Source of the DNA: Guptibacillus spartinae
GTDB taxonomy: Bacteria; Bacillota; Bacilli; Bacillales; Guptibacillaceae
Direction of reading: 5' to 3'
NCBI RefSeq assembly: GCF_028610625.1
Contig: NZ_JAQQWU010000012.1
Coordinates: 62,001-126,000 of the forward strand
DNA length: 64,000 bases
Under the pieces are notes generated by a model. That model saw only the letters and a list, made by a program, of their open reading frames with translations, made no database searches and was not told the origin of the DNA. Both the position numbers and the translations under genes were made by a program. Shown here piece after piece: positions 32,925 to 41,507 of this stretch. Each line of letters opens with the position of its first letter. Positions within the stretch are counted from its first letter, which is position 1.

Positions 32925-33098
32925 ACACTTTTTCGGAATTTTTCTTCTTTTCACTCAAAGTGTTTACTCCTTTTTTAAAACGAATAACTGCCTACTTAAA
33001 AATGGTTAACATATAACTAGTATATCTTTTAAACATTTCGTTAGAAGGATCTTTTTGATAAAGTATCGATAGACCATTAAAAAAAGAGGTGAATAACG

Positions 33099-33518
33099 AT
33101 GAAAGCCCCTTCCTTTGCATTAGAAGATCTTAAAAACGGCGACATCATTCGTCTATCTGATTTTGTTGGAAAACCAGTGATGATTACCTTCTGGGCTTCA
33201 TGGTGCCCGGACTGTATGAAAGATTTGCCGATGAAAGAGCAGTTTTATCAACATGCTGATCTTGAAAAGCTAGCCTTCTTAACAATAAACGTAACTGGAC
33301 GAGAACGATCAGAAGAAGCCGGAAAAGAATTTATGATAAAAAACGACCTTCCTTTTCCTGTATTACGTGACAATGGTCGAGAAACGTACGATGATTACGG
33401 ATGTACTGGAGTTCCTACAACGGTTCTACTCAATAAAGATCATCACATTGTAAATGTTTTTGATGATCAGTCTTCATTTCTTGATATCGCAAAGGCTCTC
33501 CCTTCACTCATGACATAA
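33099..33518 (+). CDS. TlpA/ResA-like thiol-disulfide oxidoreductase, cytosolic
   Basis: This 139-residue thioredoxin-fold protein of the TlpA/peroxiredoxin-like group has the redox motif in FWASWCPDCMKDLP and the cis-proline in GVPTTVLLN. It has no signal peptide or membrane anchor, unlike ResA, so it likely works in the cytosol. ATG follows AAAGAGGTGAATAACG. It is a single gene convergent with rsgI and shares its terminator. A redox partner is not evident. Confidence 0.85.
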   Translation: MKAPSFALEDLKNGDIIRLSDFVGKPVMITFWASWCPDCMKDLPMKEQFYQHADLEKLAFLTINVTGRERSEEAGKEFMIKNDLPFPVLRDNGRETYDDYGCTGVPTTVLLNKDHHIVNVFDDQSSFLDIAKALPSLMT

Positions 33519-33525
33519 GAACAGA

Positions 33526-33558
33526 TAGAAAAAAAGCCAGAGGGATCCCTCTGGCTTA
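33526..33558. terminator. Shared terminator of the TlpA-like gene and rsgI
   Basis: Positions 33534-33557 form a perfect 24-base palindrome (AAGCCAGAGGGA and its complement). The T run is strong on the minus strand and weak on the plus strand. Confidence 0.8.
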
Positions 33559-33593
33559 ACTTTTGAATATAAAATAAATGATAGCGTGATACG

Positions 33594-34862
33594 TTACTTA
33601 TCTTTCTTCTTTTCTTCAGACTTGCCTTTATGATCTTCTTGTTTCTGTTTTTCTTTCTCTTTCTCTTTCTTTTTCATTTCTTTTTCTTTCTTCTTTCCCT
33701 CTTTTTCTTGTTGCTTTTCATTTTTCTTTTCTGCTTTTTCTTTTTCTTTTTTAATCTTTCCCTGACTCTTGTCAGCTTTTTTCTTTTCTTTTTCTTCATT
33801 CGCTAATTTAGTACTCGTTTTTTTTTCAACTTTTTCTGGTTTCTTTTCTTCTTTTTGGTGGTCTGTTTGAGCTTTAGATACTTTAGAAGAACTAGTTGGT
33901 TCTTGATTAGTACTGAGTTCTACTTCTTGATCAGATGGTTTATCTTTTGATTTGGTAACTGCATCTTCACTTTCAAGTATCAATTCTTCATTCTCGTTCT
34001 GTTGATAATCAACTGTTTTTTCATTTAATTGTACGACTGAATCCTCAATCGGTGTTGGCGTTTCTTTCACTTTAGACTCGCTAGAATTGTCAGATTCATT
34101 CGTCACTGTAGCGGTCATGGTTTCTGCCTGCATTTCATCCATTTTGCTCACGGAAAGATCACGCACTTCGTCGATGGATAAAGATGCGCCTCGATCGACA
34201 GCAGCGAGGTAAGTCATGTATTTTCCCTGAGATAGTCCAAGTTCATTCGCCTTTTCATGAGCGCTGTAATCCGCATCAAGAATGGTTGTAATCGCAACCG
34301 CTTGATTAACAAGTGCATCATTCTGCTCGAATCCTCTTATAATCGTTTCAAGATTTTCGCTGATCCCCTTTTGCTCAACGCTTGAAGCGACAATGAGTAA
34401 TTTATGATTCTCTTCTAGATAGCCTTTTTTATCGAGTTTGGAGACAAGTAAACCTCCGAATTCGTTAAGTGGCATATTCTTTGTTTCCCGTTCTAAGTTC
34501 AACCCTTCACCGTCTGAATTCCATGCTTGATATTGAACAACTTCAAGATCAGAATTAACTCCAACCTCAATACTTGGGTTGATATCAAAGCTTACATAGG
34601 CTGCAACTGCATCATTTTGTCTAACAGGAATAACGCCTGTTACGATGACAACTAACAATAGAATTGCTGCCATACCGGCCAGGGTGGGCATAGAGGGGGT
34701 AAAGTAACCTATTTTCTTATTAAGTGGTTTTGGTGCAAGTTTAATTTCAGAGCCGATTGTTAACGTATGATTTCGCTTCAGATTGATAGTTGTAAATTCT
34801 CCCTCAGGAGTTAAGACAACTGCCTTTCTTCCCCGAATGTCCATAATGACCCCTTTTTTCAT
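33594..34862 (-). CDS. rsgI: Anti-sigma-I factor RsgI
   Basis: This 422-residue membrane anti-sigma factor has an N-terminal RsgI_N domain (about 1-55: VIMDIRGRKAVVLTPEGEF), one membrane helix (about 59-80, AAILLLVVIVTGVIPV) and an extracytoplasmic domain starting VAAYVSFDINPSIEVGVN. The C-terminal 170 residues are an extremely Lys/Glu-rich low-complexity tail with KEKEKAEKK-like repeats. It should hold SigI inactive until heat or envelope stress. It follows sigI by 22 bases. Confidence 0.92.
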   Translation of the reverse strand: MKKGVIMDIRGRKAVVLTPEGEFTTINLKRNHTLTIGSEIKLAPKPLNKKIGYFTPSMPTLAGMAAILLLVVIVTGVIPVRQNDAVAAYVSFDINPSIEVGVNSDLEVVQYQAWNSDGEGLNLERETKNMPLNEFGGLLVSKLDKKGYLEENHKLLIVASSVEQKGISENLETIIRGFEQNDALVNQAVAITTILDADYSAHEKANELGLSQGKYMTYLAAVDRGASLSIDEVRDLSVSKMDEMQAETMTATVTNESDNSSESKVKETPTPIEDSVVQLNEKTVDYQQNENEELILESEDAVTKSKDKPSDQEVELSTNQEPTSSSKVSKAQTDHQKEEKKPEKVEKKTSTKLANEEKEKKKADKSQGKIKKEKEKAEKKNEKQQEKEGKKKEKEMKKKEKEKEKQKQEDHKGKSEEKKKDK

Positions 34863-34884
34863 CCCCTGGCCCCCTTTTATCCAA

Positions 34885-35649
34885 CTACTGTATATACGAT
34901 TTCAGCGCGTTAAATCCACCTAAATGAATTAATGCCACTGCTATTATATACTTTCGATTACGTTCAATCGTTTTGCGACTGCATGTAACGAGTGCCAGCA
35001 AATCTTTTATAGGGAGCTGCTTTTTCTCTAATAGATAGCCTGAAAGAACGTGATCATCCGCAATTAATTTCGCGATCATCTTGGCGTTTTCTCTTGCATC
35101 AATATGTTTTGGGCAGTTTTTGCTGAGAACCTTGAACGTAATACTAAACTTCTTAAGTAACTGCTCATATTCCTCGATTTCAAACATTCGTACTTCACGC
35201 TGTTTTTCAATTTCATAGACGTCAAGTGCAGCTTTCTGTTCTGCAAAGCTATCTTCTAGGCGCCCTTCTTCATCTAGTTCCTCTGGTTCAAGGTAAATGT
35301 ATTTGTTTTGTCGCGCTTCTTTTCGTATATAATCAATCACTCTTCTTCTTATAACCATATCGGCAAACGTTAAAAATCTGCTTCCCTGGCCTTTACGATA
35401 CTGATCCATCGCTTCATTAAAAGCGGATAGCCCTATACTGAACTCATCCATCGAATGATTTATATAACGATTACAAACTTTTGACGTGATCTTTTTAATA
35501 AAAGGTTGATAGTCTTCTAAGAGCTGATTTCGTAAAGCCTGATTCCCTTTTTGTATACTGTCAACTTTATCTTCTAAAGTAATACTCTCATTTTTGTTTT
35601 CATTTTTAGTAGCGAAATTTCCTAATGCGCTGATTGAAATGGTTGTCAT
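34885..35649 (-). CDS. sigI: RNA polymerase sigma-I factor
   Basis: This 254-residue SigI has region-2-like NRYINHSMDEFSIGLSAFNEAM and RFLTFADMVIRRRVIDYIRKE. A C-terminal DNA-binding part contains LVTCSRKTIERNRKYIIAVALI, typical of SigI. It responds to heat and cell-wall stress in Bacillus and is held by RsgI, the next gene. ATG at 35649 is preceded by GAGAGGTG. The stretch 35659-36000 holds its control region: an inverted repeat CACCATTC / GAATGGTG at about 35760-35792 is visible, but I could not assign a promoter. Confidence 0.92.
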   Translation of the reverse strand: MTTISISALGNFATKNENKNESITLEDKVDSIQKGNQALRNQLLEDYQPFIKKITSKVCNRYINHSMDEFSIGLSAFNEAMDQYRKGQGSRFLTFADMVIRRRVIDYIRKEARQNKYIYLEPEELDEEGRLEDSFAEQKAALDVYEIEKQREVRMFEIEEYEQLLKKFSITFKVLSKNCPKHIDARENAKMIAKLIADDHVLSGYLLEKKQLPIKDLLALVTCSRKTIERNRKYIIAVALIHLGGFNALKSYIQ

Positions 35650-35999
35650 GTTATACACCTCTCATCTTGCAGTTGATTTCAAGCTAACTGCTTTTCGGGT
35701 TGAATTCTTAGATGTTTTAGTTTTGAAAATTTTATAATAGTTTAGAAAATGAAATGTGCCACCATTCGTCAAAAACAGTGGAATGGTGACTCTATTCAGT
35801 TATACCACTCAATCAGCATCAACGAAAATACAATTTTATGACAATGTTACTGTTTCTTTACTTCCTGTTATATTATTTTATCATTATTAATCTTGCTTAA
35901 TTTTCAGCAAATTACACCTTCGCATAATCCTATCTAAATAGGGTTTTTAAAACGTTTAAATATCAAGTGAATGGTCAAAAAACATCAAACGAATTTCAT

Positions 36000-36302
36000 T
36001 TAATTAAGAAATTCATCGACTTTTATCACTGACTCAAACGCAAAAAGTGTGCGATCACCATCATTTCCACCAATAACTGTTAATGCAGGAACACTTTGTA
36101 TTCCGAGAGTTTCTGCAACCCATGGAAAATAATTTAAACTACATGTATACACAGTGGCTTCCATTTCTTTTGCTTCTGTAACAATATGTAACATTCGCTC
36201 TGCTATTTTACATGTCTGACAAAAAGGGGTGTAGAAAAATAGGATACTTCCTTCTGTTTGTAAGTATTTTCTTAATAAGAATTCATCAGTGATTTCTTGC
36301 AT
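36000..36302 (-). CDS. yusE: Thioredoxin-like protein YusE
   Basis: This 100-residue thioredoxin-fold protein has the redox motif FFYTPFCQTCKIAE and a cis-proline in QSVPALTVIG. It is cytosolic. Its likely job is thiol-disulfide exchange, with unknown partner. Its position next to yusF and the gcvH region matches B. subtilis yusE. Confidence 0.85.
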   Translation of the reverse strand: MQEITDEFLLRKYLQTEGSILFFYTPFCQTCKIAERMLHIVTEAKEMEATVYTCSLNYFPWVAETLGIQSVPALTVIGGNDGDRTLFAFESVIKVDEFLN

Positions 36303-36327
36303 TCCTCATGCTCCAATCCATATCAGG

Positions 36328-36354
36328 CAAAAAAGGAAGCGATAAATGCTTCCC
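36328..36354 (-). terminator. Terminator of yusF
   Basis: GGAAGC (36335-36340) pairs with GCTTCC (36348-36353), with a T run on the minus strand side. Confidence 0.75.
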
Positions 36355-36374
36355 TTCTGTGATCATTTCTTACA

Positions 36375-36704
36375 TTAAACTGTTACTACTTTAAACTTCG
36401 CTGCTCTTAAAATTCTTGTTAAATAATTTAGCGGGGTCTCTGCAACCTCACGATGAAGCATTGTGATATAAAGATGTTCTGCATGGGGGATTTCTCGAGT
36501 TAACTGCCGCCTCAATTTCTCACCTGCATCATCTGCATCCACCAAAACAAACACATCTTTTTCCTCTAGCTCTTCACTTAGTTCCTCAAGTCGCTCAAAG
36601 CTAATTGTTCCATATGTGCAAATAATATGAACGGGTTCATCTAATACTCTCATTAACTGCTGTTTATCTGTTTTTCCTTCAACAATAATAACTTTATCAT
36701 TCAT
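36375..36704 (-). CDS. yusF: Toprim-domain protein YusF
   Basis: This 109-residue stand-alone Toprim protein has the catalytic Glu in VIIVEGKTDKQQL and the DxD pair in VFVLVDADDAGEKLRRQL, as in RNase M5 and primase-type Toprim domains. The substrate is unknown but is probably a nucleic acid. ATG at 36704 is 9 bases after GGAG; the frame extends 11 codons upstream without support. Confidence 0.85.
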   Translation of the reverse strand: MNDKVIIVEGKTDKQQLMRVLDEPVHIICTYGTISFERLEELSEELEEKDVFVLVDADDAGEKLRRQLTREIPHAEHLYITMLHREVAETPLNYLTRILRAAKFKVVTV

Positions 36705-36844
36705 GGCACAACGCTCCATTTCAAGCTGTCGTATCAATGCATTGCTATAGCATATGGTGGTGGGAAGTAAATCGTTTCATTTTATCATTAGAATCACCGA
36801 CGCGATGTGATGACACAACAGCTATTGAGCCAGGTAACCGATTA

Positions 36845-37372
36845 TTATTCCGATTCTTTATCTGGGTCCTCTTCTTCTAAATACGTTTCAGAAGTTGAAT
36901 TACCGTGTTCTCTTTGAAGATCGTCAACTGTACGTAGACGATCATCTTCTCGATTACCTGAAGTCTCAAAAGTAGCTTCATCATCTGGTCGACTATCTTC
37001 TTTGTTCTCTTCTAACTTATCCTGTGCTTCTTTTGTACGAATAGCATAGGGGATGGCTTCAAGGCGTTCCTTATCAATCTCTTCTCCAGTATCCACACAA
37101 ATACCATAGTTTCCTTCACGAATACGGTCAAGTGCCGTATTGATTAAACTCAATCGCTCTCTTGCCGCATCTTCTAACGTAATATCTTTCTCGCGTTGGT
37201 CCAACTCAGAAGCCATATCAGCAAAATGATTATCGTACGATGTTAATTCTCCTGTTTCTTCAGATAATGCTGCATTTTCATCACGGTGACTTGCACCACT
37301 ATCTAGAAGTTCTTTCTTTAAACCAAGTAGTTGTTTTTTAAATTGCTGTAATTCTTCCTTCGACAAAGCCAT
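36845..37372 (-). CDS. YteA-type DksA/TraR family regulator with degenerate zinc finger
   Basis: This 175-residue protein has a coiled-coil N-terminal half (LSKEELQQFKKQLLGLKKEL) and a DksA/TraR-like C-terminal region, YGICVDTGEEIDKERLEAIP. The four-cysteine finger is reduced to one cysteine, as in some YteA-family members. An acidic tail rich in Glu/Asp follows. DksA-like proteins reach RNA polymerase through its secondary channel, but the role here is inferred. ATG at 37372 is 8 bases after GGAGG. Confidence 0.8.
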   Translation of the reverse strand: MALSKEELQQFKKQLLGLKKELLDSGASHRDENAALSEETGELTSYDNHFADMASELDQREKDITLEDAARERLSLINTALDRIREGNYGICVDTGEEIDKERLEAIPYAIRTKEAQDKLEENKEDSRPDDEATFETSGNREDDRLRTVDDLQREHGNSTSETYLEEEDPDKESE

Positions 37373-37511
37373 TATCATTACCTCCATAGGTCATTTTCTT
37401 TTCCAGTACCTATTTTCCCTTAACACCTGTCCAGTTAAACCACGCAATTATGTTTTATCATGCTCAACTCGTGGAAATAAATCAATATGATTAAAGAATG
37501 GAGTGGTAAAA

Positions 37512-38015
37512 ATGGCAAAACTTAACCTTGGAGACCAGGCACCCTCTTTTTCGCTCATTAACACAGAAGGTGAGCTGTTCCAGTTTGAACAGCACCAAAA
37601 AGAAGATAATCGCTGGCATATGCTTGTCTTTTTTAGAGGTGAATGGTGTCCTGTGTGTAACGAACAGCTAGAAGAACTACAAGAACATTTAGGCGCTTTT
37701 CAAAAATTAGACGTACACCCAATTGCGATCGCAAAAGACGAACTGGAATCGCTTCGAAAAATGAAAGAAAAGCACAGCCTAGAATTTCCAGTATTAAGCG
37801 ACAACGAAAATGCCGCAATCGACTCTTACGGGGTTATGATGCATCGTGAAGATGCCCCATATGAAGATCATGGGGAACACGGCGAACCAGCCATTTTCTT
37901 AATTGACGAGAACGGTAAACTAATGGCACAGTTTCTCCAGTCCAGCCCATTTGGACGTCCATCAGCAGATGGTCTCATTAAAACGATAAAATACATTCGT
38001 AAAAACAAAGCATAA
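37512..38015 (+). CDS. AhpC/TSA-family peroxiredoxin-like protein
   Basis: This 167-residue protein begins MAKLNLGDQAPSFSLINTEG and carries the motif FFRGEWCPVCNEQLEEL, a CxxC peroxiredoxin or thioredoxin-like active site. The later VLSDNENAAIDSYGV and EPAIFLIDENG are typical of AhpC/TSA proteins. It should reduce peroxides or act as a thiol oxidoreductase in the cytosol. The start at 37512 follows GGAGTGG. It is a monocistronic gene with its own terminator. Confidence 0.86.
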   Translation: MAKLNLGDQAPSFSLINTEGELFQFEQHQKEDNRWHMLVFFRGEWCPVCNEQLEELQEHLGAFQKLDVHPIAIAKDELESLRKMKEKHSLEFPVLSDNENAAIDSYGVMMHREDAPYEDHGEHGEPAIFLIDENGKLMAQFLQSSPFGRPSADGLIKTIKYIRKNKA

Positions 38016-38042
38016 AAAAACGGCCCATTGGGCCGTTTTTTT
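38014..38042 (+). terminator. Terminator of the peroxiredoxin gene
   Basis: AAAACGGCCC pairs with GGGCCGTTTT around an ATT loop, followed by seven T. Confidence 0.9.
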
Positions 38043-38079
38043 ATGTAGAAAGCAAGATGCTGTCGTTAAGTGAAGACAT

Positions 38080-38231
38080 AGCTTGTCGGGGATTATCAGG
38101 CGCATTCGCTTTTCTGTCCAGCTACTGCGCCTATCCCCTCGAGGTCTTAAGTCAATCCTATTTGTGGCCAAAAACGCCACATTTAGGCTCTCCTTAAGCT
38201 TGTCGGGGATTACCAGGCGCATTCGCTTTTC
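38080..38231. repeat. Bacillaceae-type interspersed repeat: one full and one partial copy
   Basis: A 35-base unit beginning AGCTTGTCGGGGATTA and ending GCGCATTCGCTTTTC occurs at 38080-38114 and 38197-38231 with one mismatch. Between them lies TGTCCAGCTACTGCGCCTATCCCCTCGAG-type sequence, whose GCGCCTATCCCC can pair with GGGGATTACCAGGCGC. I read this as a full palindromic element (38115-38231) preceded by the 3' end of another. Similar elements are common between genes in Bacillus and Geobacillus. Confidence 0.75.
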
Positions 38232-38234
38232 CTA

Positions 38235-38480
38235 TTAACACCAGCCGAGGTCGCAGTCTTCTACGTATTTTACATTTTGCTCTAGGGCTTGTTCGTAATG
38301 ATAAATTTTATCTTGATCAAATTCGTATCCGTCTGATAATTCGTAGCGATTGCCCTGATCAGAGAATAAAATACGGCCGATTTTTTCTTTGTTCAGAAAG
38401 AGATTCATCGCTTTTTGATCAAATTTACCATAAATTTTATTCGTGACATCAATTCTTACCATCGGACGAGCTTCAATCAT
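38235..38480 (-). CDS. yusG: YusG-like DUF2553 protein
   Basis: This 81-residue small protein (MIEARPMVRIDVTNKIYGKF, with a LGWC end) corresponds to B. subtilis YusG (DUF2553) by sequence character and by its place beside gcvH. No function is known. I chose the ATG at 38480 because the AGAGGAG site overlaps the earlier ATG. The stop codon lies only a few bases from the repeat element. Confidence 0.75.
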   Translation of the reverse strand: MIEARPMVRIDVTNKIYGKFDQKAMNLFLNKEKIGRILFSDQGNRYELSDGYEFDQDKIYHYEQALEQNVKYVEDCDLGWC

Positions 38481-38616
38481 TGGGATCATCTCCTCTATAT
38501 AGTGTCTTTCTATACAGCCTATCTCACTAACAGATGACTAAACAAAAGAGAACCATTGATTAGAGTTTATGATGAAACCTATTTACTCATCATTCATTTC
38601 GTCATAAAATGATGCC

Positions 38617-39006
38617 TTATTCGTCTTCACTTACCATTTTTTCATAAGCTTCTGCAGTCATAAGCTCTTCAATTTGAGAAGGCTCAGTTGGTTCAACAAC
38701 AACCATCCATGCTTTTTCATATGGTGAATCATTAACGAATTCAGGGCTGTCTTCTAAATCTTCATTGACAGAAAGAACTTTGCCTGAGATTGGTGCATAC
38801 AATTCGGATACTGTTTTTACAGACTCAACGCTACCAAACGGCTCGTCGGATTCGATGGTGTCGCCTTCTTCTGGAAGTTCAACAAATACGATGTCTCCAA
38901 GTTCTGATTGAGCGAAATCTGTAATGCCGATTCGGATGTTTCCGTCTTCTTGTACTTGTACCCATTCGTGTTCTTCTGAGTAGCGAAAATCTTTTGGTAA
39001 GTTCAT
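38617..39006 (-). CDS. gcvH: Glycine cleavage system H protein
   Basis: This 129-residue lipoyl carrier has the lipoylated lysine in [16 protein letters not shown] and the typical N terminus [15 protein letters not shown]. It shuttles the aminomethyl group between the glycine cleavage enzymes and also serves lipoate transfer in Bacillus. The other gcv genes are not in the window. ATG at 39006 follows GGGAGGAA. No glycine riboswitch is visible upstream. Confidence 0.95.
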   Translation of the reverse strand: MNLPKDFRYSEEHEWVQVQEDGNIRIGITDFAQSELGDIVFVELPEEGDTIESDEPFGSVESVKTVSELYAPISGKVLSVNEDLEDSPEFVNDSPYEKAWMVVVEPTEPSQIEELMTAEAYEKMVSEDE

Positions 39007-39061
39007 TGGTAATTCCTCCCTGAAATAATTCCTCTTAATTAAGGTCAATTATATTAATTAC

Positions 39062-39085
39062 AATAACTATCGTATAATAGTTATT
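39062..39085. promoter_or_regulatory. AT-rich palindrome in the gcvH upstream region
   Basis: AATAACTAT-CGTATA-ATAGTTATT is a perfect 9-6-9 inverted repeat. It continues imperfectly into flanking TTAATT sequences and overlaps possible -35/-10 elements (TTGCTT, then TATACG) for gcvH on the minus strand. It could be an operator. No regulator is assigned. Confidence 0.4.
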
Positions 39086-39103
39086 ATTAATTAAGCAACT
39101 ATT

Positions 39104-39463
39104 TTATCGTTTCCACATTTCCTCAAAAACATCTTCTTTAAATCCGACTGTCACATTCTCTCCATCTGTTACGAGCGGACGCTTCATTAACATGCCATCC
39201 GATGATAGGATGTCCAGCAATTCATCTTGAGAAGATGAGGCAACTTTATCTTTTAAACCAAGCTCTCGATATTTCTGTCCACTTGTGTTAAAAAATTTCT
39301 TGATTGGTAACCCACTTTGATCAACCATAGTGGCTAATTCATTTTTTGATGGTGGATTTTCTACGATGTGAATTTCATTTACTTCCACATCGTTTTGCTC
39401 AAACCATTTTTTGGCTTTACGGCATGTCCCGCATTTAGGATAGGCATAAAATGTAATGGGCAA
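39104..39463 (-). CDS. yusI: ArsC/Spx-family protein YusI
   Basis: This 119-residue protein of the ArsC/Spx family has the N-terminal CxxC in FYAYPKCGTCRKAKKW and the family blocks GLPIKKFFNTSGQKYRELGL and LMKRPLVTDG. It is more like the YusI/YffB branch than a true arsenate reductase, so arsenate reduction should not be assumed. The TTG start at 39463 follows AAGGAGGA. It lies between gcvH and the fad genes as in B. subtilis. Confidence 0.85.
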   Translation of the reverse strand: MPITFYAYPKCGTCRKAKKWFEQNDVEVNEIHIVENPPSKNELATMVDQSGLPIKKFFNTSGQKYRELGLKDKVASSSQDELLDILSSDGMLMKRPLVTDGENVTVGFKEDVFEEMWKR

Positions 39464-39614
39464 ACTTGTTCCTCCTTAAGAACTTCATGTGATTCTATGG
39501 ATAGTTTACCACATGAGAGTGTAAGGACAAATACAGAAGCTTGTACAAAGTTAGCTTTCGGCACGAAAAGGAAAATTCCTTTATTTAACCACTCTTTATC
39601 TTTCCTAATCATGA

Positions 39615-39642
39615 GAAAAAAATCCCCCCATTGTTGGAGGGA
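39615..39642 (-). terminator. Terminator of the fadN-fadA-fadE operon
   Basis: TCCCTCC pairs with GGGGGGA (one G-T pair) around AACAAT, followed on the minus strand by seven T, about 55 bases after the fadE stop. Confidence 0.7.
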
Positions 39643-39696
39643 CAAAAGAGAATTTAGTTTGGAAGTGATTAAAACAATCCTTAATCTTAAATCAAA

Positions 39697-41481
39697 TTAG
39701 ACAGTAAAGCGCTGTTGCTCTAGAACGGTAGCTGCAATTTCACGTTTCTTCGCGATTACATTAATTGGTGTGTAGCGCGAGAGTTTACGAAGAGCAGAAA
39801 TCATCATTCGTAGAGAATCGCCTGTTTCAACCGCAATTAGTGTCTCTTTCGCATGTGCCTCAATTCGATTGAACGCTTCCTGACAGAAAACTTGTGTAAG
39901 AAGAAGCTTTTGATTTTGCTTCTCTGCGCTTGTTTTGTTAATCGCTTTTTCTGTACGAAGAACAGCAGACTCCATTGAGTAGACTTCACTTACGATATCC
40001 GCAATGTTCGATAGAACTTCTTGTTCTTTATCAAGCGCTTTTCCATATTTTTGAACCGCTGTACCTGCTGCCAATAGCATAATTTTCTTCGCCATTGCGA
40101 CAAGGTGCTTTTCCTGCTCAAGCGGTGCATCACCGATTTCTTGAGGTGTAAGCATCATAAGCTCTTCTTGAAGTGCTGTAGCTTTTTCAAGTAGAGGTAG
40201 TTCACCTTTCATTGTCTTACGAACAAGCGTACCTGGAACAAGAAGACGGTTGATTTCGTTTGTTCCTTCAAAAATTCGGTTAATGCGTGAATCACGATAC
40301 ATTTTCTCAACTTCATACTCAGACATGAAGCCATAGCCACCGTGAATTTGAACAGCCTCATCCACAACGTAATCAAGTGATTCAGAAGCAAACACTTTAT
40401 TAAGAGAGCATTCAATCGCATATTCAGCGATCGCTTCAGCCACTTTCGAACCATCCTTCTGTTCTTCGTCAGAAAGTTTACCAAGCTTCTGTTCGAATAA
40501 GCCACCTGTACGGTAAGTGGAGCTTTCTGTTGCATATGTGGCAACAGCCATATTGGCTAGCTTCTCTTGAATTAACGAGAATTTCGCAATAGGTGTATTA
40601 AATTGCTTACGCTCTAGCGCATATTTGGCAGAGAGCTCAATGCTACGCTTCATAGCACCAATCGTGCCTACTGCAAGCTTATAACGACCTACATTCAAAA
40701 TGTTAAAGGCAATGATATGCCCTTTTCCTGGTTCTCCAAGTAGGTTTTCTTTCGGCACAGCCACATCATCGAGAATGAGCGTTCTCGTAGAAGAACCTTT
40801 GATTCCCATTTTCTTTTCTTCTGGTCCAGTAGAAAGACCTTTCGAGTCTTTTTCTACAATAAAGGCAGAAAAATGCTCGCCATCAATTTTCGCATAGACA
40901 ACAAACACGTCTGCAAATGCAGAGTTTGTGATCCACTGCTTCTCTCCACTTAATAGATAGTGAGTTCCCTCAGCATTAAGCTTCGCCGTTGTTTTTGCAC
41001 CAAGGGCATCAGACCCTGAACCTGGCTCTGTTAGAGCGTAAGCAGCAATCTTGGCACCTGACGCAAGACCAGGAAGATACTTTTTCTTTTGTTCTTCGTT
41101 ACCAAAAAAGACGATCGGTAGCGATCCAATTCCAACATGGGCACCGTAGCTTAAAGAAAATGAACGAGCGCGGGCGAACTTTTCAGTAATAACGGATGAA
41201 CTGATTTTATCAAGCCCAAGACCGCCGTACTCTTCAGGAACATCTGCGCCAAGCAGTCCAAGGTCTCCAGCTTTCTCGAGAAGTTTACGAGAGATATCAA
41301 ATTCATGGTTTTCAATCTTTTCTAGTTCTGGAACGACTTCTTTTACAACAAAGTCTTCCGTCGTTTTCCCCATCATCACATGTTCATCAGAAAAGTCCTC
41401 TGGTGTAAAAATATCTTCTGCCGTTTGATCCTCAACAAGAAAGCTCGCACCTTTAATTGTTTTGTTCATCGTATTAGACAT
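39697..41481 (-). CDS. fadE: Acyl-CoA dehydrogenase FadE
   Basis: This 594-residue FAD-dependent acyl-CoA dehydrogenase introduces the first double bond in beta-oxidation. The middle domain has YALTEPGSGSDALG and GEKQWITNS, and the C-terminal part has QIHGGYGFMSEYEVEKMYRD and RIFEGTNEINRLL. A C-terminal extension beyond the usual 380 residues is as in B. subtilis FadE. The start at 41481 (MSNTMNK) is 10 bases after GGAGG. It is the last gene of fadN-fadA-fadE. Confidence 0.93.
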   Translation of the reverse strand: MSNTMNKTIKGASFLVEDQTAEDIFTPEDFSDEHVMMGKTTEDFVVKEVVPELEKIENHEFDISRKLLEKAGDLGLLGADVPEEYGGLGLDKISSSVITEKFARARSFSLSYGAHVGIGSLPIVFFGNEEQKKKYLPGLASGAKIAAYALTEPGSGSDALGAKTTAKLNAEGTHYLLSGEKQWITNSAFADVFVVYAKIDGEHFSAFIVEKDSKGLSTGPEEKKMGIKGSSTRTLILDDVAVPKENLLGEPGKGHIIAFNILNVGRYKLAVGTIGAMKRSIELSAKYALERKQFNTPIAKFSLIQEKLANMAVATYATESSTYRTGGLFEQKLGKLSDEEQKDGSKVAEAIAEYAIECSLNKVFASESLDYVVDEAVQIHGGYGFMSEYEVEKMYRDSRINRIFEGTNEINRLLVPGTLVRKTMKGELPLLEKATALQEELMMLTPQEIGDAPLEQEKHLVAMAKKIMLLAAGTAVQKYGKALDKEQEVLSNIADIVSEVYSMESAVLRTEKAINKTSAEKQNQKLLLTQVFCQEAFNRIEAHAKETLIAVETGDSLRMMISALRKLSRYTPINVIAKKREIAATVLEQQRFTV

Positions 41482-41507
41482 GCTGATCATTCCTCCATTT
41501 TCATTGT

